A stretch of 61,318 nucleotides of DNA, taken from the NCBI RefSeq assembly GCF_000332055.1, contig NZ_ALVZ01000217.1:1-61318 (forward strand), given 5' to 3'. The position numbers and the translations under genes are program-made. This document shows, in pieces, positions 56,664 through 61,318 of the stretch (position 1 is the stretch's first letter; each line of letters opens with the position of its first letter). Origin of the DNA: Xenococcus sp. PCC 7305. GTDB taxonomy: Bacteria > Cyanobacteriota > Cyanobacteriia > Cyanobacteriales > Xenococcaceae. The notes under the pieces were generated by a model. That model had not been told where the DNA came from and did no database searches. It saw only the letters and a program-made list of their open reading frames with translations.

Positions 56664-57252
56664 ATGAAATACAATCCAGCAAAGCATCACAGAAGATCTA
56701 TTCGATTAAAAGGATACGATTATTCCCAAGCAGGATTTTATTTTGTCACAATTTTGTTGTTACCAAAGGCAATGTTTATTTGGCGAAATTAGCAATGGCA
56801 TAATGCAATTTAATCAATATGGTGAAATTGTCGCGGAAACTTATCAATGGTTATCTCAACGCTACCCATATTTAATTTTAGATGAATGGATAATTATGCC
56901 TAATCATTTTCATGGAATTATGGTTATATCTAATAAACACCGTAGGGGCGATTCGCGAATCGCCCCTACATTAACCAGGAAAGACGTTGTTTTAACCGAA
57001 CAAAATTTACCAATTAACCCGGAATTGAAACCTAAAACCTTGGGACGTTTAATTGGTGTATTCAAAACCATTTCCACCAAACAAATTAATTTAATTCGTA
57101 AAGCGCCAGGAATGCCTGTTTGGCAACGTAATTATTATGAGCATATTATCCGTAACGAAAAATCGTTAAATAAAATTAGAGAATACGTTGTTCATAATCC
57201 CTTATCTTGGCAAGACGATCAATTACACCCTAATAATCCATCAAAATGGTGA
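56664..57252 (+). pseudogene. REP-associated tyrosine transposase (RAYT), frameshifted
   Basis: An ATG frame from 56664 reads KYNPAKHHRRSIRLKGYDYS, then QAGFYFVTI. It then goes out of frame at a T-run near 56751-56754 with one T too many. The other frame continues CCYQRQCLFGEI, DEWIIMPNHFHGIMVI (HFH metal motif), ending KIREYVVHNPLSWQDD. Removing one T restores the standard RAYT. A 28-bp REP-like palindrome sits inside the gene at 56942-56969 and is read through in frame (HRRGDSRIAPT). A second copy lies just downstream. The gene may be inactive, or the T-run may vary in length. Confidence 0.85.
56942..56969. repeat. 28-bp perfect palindrome inside RAYT gene (REP-like)
   Basis: GTAGGGGCGATTCG and its exact reverse complement CGAATCGCCCCTAC abut with no loop bases. 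It is identical to the copy at 57298-57325. Confidence 0.92.
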
Positions 57253-57297
57253 ATTGGATCATTTTTTACGATTATGATTTTGACCTAATATATTGCT

Positions 57298-57325
57298 GTA
57301 GGGGCGATTCGCGAATCGCCCCTAC
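57298..57325. repeat. 28-bp perfect palindrome downstream of RAYT (REP-like)
   Basis: Identical to 56942-56969. It is followed by TTTTTC, so it could also terminate transcription before alaS. Confidence 0.92.
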
Positions 57326-57407
57326 TTTTTCGTTTTTGCACGAAACGAATAGATCCCTAAAAATGCAAAAATGAATACATACAACGATTTGCATTACATA
57401 AACTACT

Positions 57408-60041
57408 ATGGCTGAATCTCTACCCTATCTTAGCGGAAGCGAGATCCGTGATAAATTTCTCAAATTCTTTGAAACCAGACAACATAAAATTCTACCCAGT
57501 GCATCCTTAGTCCCCGAAGATCCCACTGTCCTCTTAACGATCGCGGGTATGTTACCCTTCAAACCAATCTTTTTGGGACAGGAAAAAGCACCTCAACCTC
57601 GCGCCACCACATCCCAAAAATGTATCCGTACCAACGACATCGAAAATGTAGGGCGGACTGCCAGACATCATACTTTCTTTGAGATGCTAGGCAATTTCAG
57701 CTTTGGTGATTACTTTAAAGAACAGGCGATCGCCTGGGCCTGGGAACTTTCGACCCAAGTATATAAACTGCCACCCGACAGAATCATTGTTAGTGTTTTT
57801 CAAGATGATGATGAAGCTTTTGATATTTGGCGCGATCGCCTAGGAATTCCCGCTCACCGCATTCAGCGGATGGGAGAAAAAGATAATTTCTGGAAATCTG
57901 GGGCAACTGGCCCCTGCGGCCCTTGTTCGGAGCTATATTACGATTTTCACCCAGAATTGGGCGATCAAAATATTGATTTGGAAGACGATAGCAGATTTAT
58001 CGAGTACTATAACTTGGTATTTATGCAATACAATCGCGATGCCGATGGTAATCTAGCACCTTTAGAAAATAAAAATATTGATACAGGATTGGGCTTAGAG
58101 AGAATGGCGCAGATTCTCCAACAAGTACCAAATAACTATGAAACAGATTTAATCTTTCCTATTATTAAAACTGCTGCTGAGATTGCAGATATTGATTACA
58201 TCAAGGCTGACGGGAAAACCAAAACCTCTTTGAAAGTAATCGGTGATCACGTTCGCTCGGTGGTTCATATGATTGCCGATGGGATTACTGCTTCCAATAC
58301 AGATCGCGGTTATGTCCTGCGTCGTCTGATTCGTCGAGTGGTGCGTCATGGAAGATTAGTGGGAATTGAAGGCAATTTTGTGAATCAGGTCGCCGAAACT
58401 GCGATCGCCCTATCAGAAGTCGCCTATCCTAATGTGCGATCGCGCTCAGAATTTATCAAAAATGAATTACAAAGAGAAGAATCGCAATTCCTCAAAACTT
58501 TAGAGAGAGGAGAAAAATTACTAGCAGAAATTCTGGAGAAAAAACCCCAACAAATATCTGGAGTTGAAGCTTTTACTCTCTATGACACCTATGGTTTCCC
58601 CTTAGAATTAACCCAAGAAATTGCTGAGGAGCAGGGTTTAACGGTCGATGTGGATGGCTTCAACGTCGAGATGGAGCAACAACGCGATCGCGCTAGAGCA
58701 GCCCATGAAACCATTGACCTAACTGTCCAAGGTAGCATCGATAAGTTGGCAGAACATATCCATCCTACAGAATTTTCTGGGTACTCTGAGTTGCAATCTG
58801 CGGTCAAAGTAGAAGCAGTCTTGGTAGAAGGCAAACCAGTAGAAGTTGCTGAAGCTGGGGCAGAAATACAAGTAATTTTAGATCGCACGCCTTTTTATGG
58901 TGAATCTGGGGGACAAGTTGGGGATAAAGGTTATCTTTCTGGGGATAATCTGGTAATTCGCATCAGCGATGTCCAAAAAGAATCTGGTTTCTTTGTTCAT
59001 TACGGAAAAGTTGAGCGCGGAACTCTTAAGACAAGTGAGACTGTCACGGCCAAAATAGATCGCGCTTGTCGTCGTCGTGTTCAGGCAAACCACACCGCAA
59101 CCCATTTATTGCAAGCAGCTCTCAAGAAAATAGTTGATGATTCAATTTCTCAAGCAGGTTCTCTCGTAGATTTCGATCGCCTGCGTTTTGATTTCAACTC
59201 GCCCCGTGGTTTGAAACCAGAGGAAGTACAACAAGTAGAAGAGTTGGTCAATACTTGGATCTCAGAAGCTCATACAGCAGATGTCAATATCATGGCAATA
59301 GCCGAAGCAAAAGCTAAAGGTGCAACGGCCATGTTTGGGGAAAAATATGGTGCAGAAGTTAGAGTAATCGATTTTCCTGGAGTTTCGATGGAACTTTGCG
59401 GCGGAACCCATGTTAACAACACAGCGGAAATTGGCGTATTCAAAATTATCTCGGAAACAGGTATTTCTTCAGGAATCAGACGGATTGAAGCTGTTGCCGG
59501 AGCTGCTGTCTTAGATTATCTCAAGGTTAGAGATAAGGTGGTCAAAGAGTTAAGTGAAAAATTCAAAGTCAAACCTGAAGAGGTTGGGGAAAGAGTTAAT
59601 AATTTACAAAGTGAGCTGAAAGCAACCCAAAAAGAATTGGCAGCGCTGAAGCAAGAATTGGCTGTGGCCAAATCTGATGGATTATTATCTCAGGCAGAAG
59701 CGATCGGTGAGTTCAAAATCTTAGTGGCAAATATGGGTGATCTTGATGCCAAATCTTTACAAGCTGCGGGAGAAAGATTACAACAAAAGTTGGGCGACTC
59801 GGCCGTAATTGTCGGTTCGATTCCTGCTGCCGGAAAAGTAAGTTTAGTGGCCGCTTTTAGTGAAAAGGTTATTAAAGAAAAGAAACTCCAAGCAGGTAAA
59901 TTTATTGGCGGAATAGCAAAAATCTGTGGTGGCGGAGGCGGTGGCCGACCAAATCTGGCTCAAGCTGGCGGGCGCGATGCTAGTAAGTTGGGAGAAGCTT
60001 TGGATAGTGCGAAGCAGCAATTGGTTGAAGGTTTGGGTTAA
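57408..60041 (+). CDS. alaS: alanyl-tRNA synthetase
   Basis: 877 aa, full length. Class II aminoacylation domain ([53 protein letters not shown]-like). Editing domain with [11 protein letters not shown] and [13 protein letters not shown], which hold the zinc His/Cys. C-Ala domain ends with [18 protein letters not shown] start about 80 bp after the REP-like palindrome. A strong hairpin follows the stop. Confidence 0.96.
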   Translation: MAESLPYLSGSEIRDKFLKFFETRQHKILPSASLVPEDPTVLLTIAGMLPFKPIFLGQEKAPQPRATTSQKCIRTNDIENVGRTARHHTFFEMLGNFSFGDYFKEQAIAWAWELSTQVYKLPPDRIIVSVFQDDDEAFDIWRDRLGIPAHRIQRMGEKDNFWKSGATGPCGPCSELYYDFHPELGDQNIDLEDDSRFIEYYNLVFMQYNRDADGNLAPLENKNIDTGLGLERMAQILQQVPNNYETDLIFPIIKTAAEIADIDYIKADGKTKTSLKVIGDHVRSVVHMIADGITASNTDRGYVLRRLIRRVVRHGRLVGIEGNFVNQVAETAIALSEVAYPNVRSRSEFIKNELQREESQFLKTLERGEKLLAEILEKKPQQISGVEAFTLYDTYGFPLELTQEIAEEQGLTVDVDGFNVEMEQQRDRARAAHETIDLTVQGSIDKLAEHIHPTEFSGYSELQSAVKVEAVLVEGKPVEVAEAGAEIQVILDRTPFYGESGGQVGDKGYLSGDNLVIRISDVQKESGFFVHYGKVERGTLKTSETVTAKIDRACRRRVQANHTATHLLQAALKKIVDDSISQAGSLVDFDRLRFDFNSPRGLKPEEVQQVEELVNTWISEAHTADVNIMAIAEAKAKGATAMFGEKYGAEVRVIDFPGVSMELCGGTHVNNTAEIGVFKIISETGISSGIRRIEAVAGAAVLDYLKVRDKVVKELSEKFKVKPEEVGERVNNLQSELKATQKELAALKQELAVAKSDGLLSQAEAIGEFKILVANMGDLDAKSLQAAGERLQQKLGDSAVIVGSIPAAGKVSLVAAFSEKVIKEKKLQAGKFIGGIAKICGGGGGGRPNLAQAGGRDASKLGEALDSAKQQLVEGLG

Positions 60042-60048
60042 TTTGATG

Positions 60049-60069
60049 GGTGGGTTAATTCCCACCTTT
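60049..60069 (+). terminator. intrinsic terminator after alaS
   Basis: GGTGGG and CCCACC form a 6-bp GC-rich stem with a TTAATT loop, followed by TTT. It starts 8 bases after the alaS stop and probably serves the convergent neighbour too. Confidence 0.7.
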
Positions 60070-60076
60070 AAATAAT

Positions 60077-60979
60077 TTATCTTTTTTGAGGAAGTTCTGT
60101 ATATACTCCAATTTTTAATTTCTGAGCTTCTACTTGTTCTTTTACTTTTTGCCAATTACGATAATTGTCTTGGATAGTAGCCTTGGCACTACTGGTCGAA
60201 GAAGGTGTAAATTTTACTCCTTGATTTTTACCATGATTAATAACTTCAGGAATATAGATAACAGGACGTTTAAATCCTTTAATCATATTGTCTTTATAAG
60301 GTAAACAAGGAAAAAAGCTAAACATTTCATCAACCAAATTCTCAACAGTTGCACCAAAATATAGTCTAAATACAGATCCTTTAGTACAATTATTGTTACT
60401 ACCAGTATTACATGTATTGTTGATATTTATTATCTGTGATAAGGTAACATCTGCATAAACCAAGCTAACTTGACTTTTGATTTTTTCTATGGATAAATTG
60501 TTATCTAATATCAGCTCGTAATATTTATCTACAACAAAAACAGTGTCTAAAATAAATTTGCCTGATTTTTGCGACCCGAATAAAATGACCGAGCCTCTTT
60601 TCAAAGACTTTAATTGAGAAAATTGATCTTGATAACAAAAAACATAATGAAAATTATTACCAAAAACCAAAGGGTCGGTATTTTGTAAACCCTTTTTATT
60701 ATGAGTAATTGAGTAGTATGGTTGATAAAGATACTTTGGATATCCTTCTCTTATTTCATCAAAATTTTGAATAACATCAGATTGTGCTTCCCATTCTCCC
60801 CAAAAAACTAAATCACTATCTTTTGAACAATTATTTTCTAAATATTTCCCAGGATTTTTAAGAAATTTGCGTTTATGTTGTTTTCTAGTATTCCAAGAAA
60901 TATGATTCCTGTTTCCCTGATCTGGACTGTGCTCACAGCCAGGATGCATAAATTGAACAAATAAAAGCTTGTCTTGCAT
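60077..60979 (-). CDS. unknown conserved-looking protein
   Basis: 300 aa. Starts KLLFVQFMHPGCEHSPDQGN, then ISWNTRKQHKRKFLKNPGKY and SDLVFWGEWEAQSDV. These His/Asp/Trp-rich motifs suggest a conserved catalytic or nucleotide-binding site. Later parts are AT-rich and less patterned (SSSTSSAKATIQDNYRNWQK near the end). I do not recognise the family and assign no function. ATG start, convergent with alaS. Confidence 0.6.
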   Translation of the reverse strand: MQDKLLFVQFMHPGCEHSPDQGNRNHISWNTRKQHKRKFLKNPGKYLENNCSKDSDLVFWGEWEAQSDVIQNFDEIREGYPKYLYQPYYSITHNKKGLQNTDPLVFGNNFHYVFCYQDQFSQLKSLKRGSVILFGSQKSGKFILDTVFVVDKYYELILDNNLSIEKIKSQVSLVYADVTLSQIININNTCNTGSNNNCTKGSVFRLYFGATVENLVDEMFSFFPCLPYKDNMIKGFKRPVIYIPEVINHGKNQGVKFTPSSTSSAKATIQDNYRNWQKVKEQVEAQKLKIGVYTELPQKR

Positions 60980-61318
60980 AACTTCTTGTCCTGCATAACT
61001 TGTAGTAATTTTATTTTATATTAGTTTGATAATAATATATTTAGGGTTTGCTGAAAAAGTGAGAGGAAAGGTTAACTGTAATAAAACTGTTTAATAAGTA
61101 ATCTTTTCTGATAGCAAATAAGCTTTAATATCAAGTTTAATTATATAAAACTCACAAATAAAGTCTAATTTATATGGATTCATTAATGAGAACAAAAAAA
61201 GACAGTAAACCTGTCTAAGCAGGGTAGAAAGATTGATTACTAAAAAGATAATTGAAATCGAAGTTTCTGAGGTATGAGATAGCTTCGTCATGATACAACC
61301 GAGGCCATACCGTCTTTT
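60980..61318. other. right-edge spacer, no gene supported
   Basis: AT-rich. It contains TTTAGGGTTTGCTGAAAAAG near 61040, which looks like an IS terminal sequence but has no partner inside the window, and a GACAG/CTGTC inverted repeat near 61200. A 66-codon frame on the minus strand (61091-61291) has no ribosome binding site or family-like sequence and is not called. Confidence 0.4.

Noticed and set aside
61030-61060. GGGTTTGCTGAAAAAG resembling an IS terminal inverted repeat
   Set aside because: No second end or transposase is visible in the window, so an element cannot be supported.
61091-61291. 66-codon frame on the minus strand at the right edge
   Set aside because: No ribosome binding site and a composition expected from AT-rich sequence; no family resemblance.

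Overview
The window is cyanobacterial chromosome. The HIP1 palindrome GCGATCGC occurs throughout, in and between genes. Heptanucleotide tandem repeats of the (TTTTAGG)n, (CCCTGTT)n and (CTCTGCC)n kind lie in many spacers. Several genes are typical of cyanobacteria: ggpS, the PSII-associated S4 protein, a CobA-HemD fusion, dapL, GuaB3, a Tll0287-like haem sensor and DUF4347/FG-GAP proteins. ggpS points to a salt-tolerant or marine organism. The AT-rich, repeat-rich and IS-rich texture would suit a large-genome Pleurocapsales or Chroococcales strain, but I cannot fix the genus. I see no rRNA, tRNA or CRISPR array.

Layout. 0-9 kb: the 3' end of an IS630-type transposase, then housekeeping genes (ggpS, gnd, a HemW-type radical SAM protein coupled to a GT2 glycosyltransferase, the S4 protein, a glycine-rich membrane protein, cobA-hemD). 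9-12.3 kb: a probable 27-residue membrane peptide gene, two GT2 glycosyltransferases and an AbrB/PIN toxin-antitoxin pair. 12.4-15.1 kb: an AT-rich remnant of a polymorphic-toxin locus, made of an RHS core fragment broken at both ends, two unknown ORFs placed like immunity genes, and an ankyrin protein. 15.3-20.3 kb: a DnaJ-TPR membrane protein, an MFS exporter, a second toxin-antitoxin pair lying between two copies of a 253-bp direct duplication (period exactly 1024 bp), and a TnpB element joined to the second copy.

20.4-28.4 kb: guaB3, a large helicase-like protein, then an island of uncharacterised genes. The centre of the island is a divergent pair that shares a homologous domain. One partner joins it to an N-terminal module resembling those of cyanobacterial STAND proteins. 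The other is membrane-anchored and joins it to a 2H-phosphoesterase domain. A 58-codon ORF with a good ribosome binding site and a terminator-like hairpin lie between them. This is my best candidate for an undescribed signalling or conflict system.

28.5-46 kb: a DUF839-like protein, a GNAT enzyme, a PAS-GAF-GGDEF-EAL protein, map, dapL with a GT39-like membrane enzyme, a haem sensor, a redoxin/prolyl-hydroxylase fusion, a lipoprotein, an MnmC-type methyltransferase, an HD-GYP regulator and glmU. 46-61 kb: an M43 metalloprotease, a PEP-CTERM-like protein, mltA between hairpin repeats, a 1276-residue DUF4347 protein with 14 FG-GAP repeats, a SIMPL protein, a PII protein with Lys in place of Ser49, a GT4 glycosyltransferase, a frameshifted RAYT transposase carrying a perfect 28-bp palindrome that recurs downstream, alaS, and an unknown 300-residue protein.

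The housekeeping genes mostly stand alone or in pairs. Four stretches look accessory: 9-15 kb, 18-20 kb, 23.8-28.4 kb and 56.6-57.3 kb.
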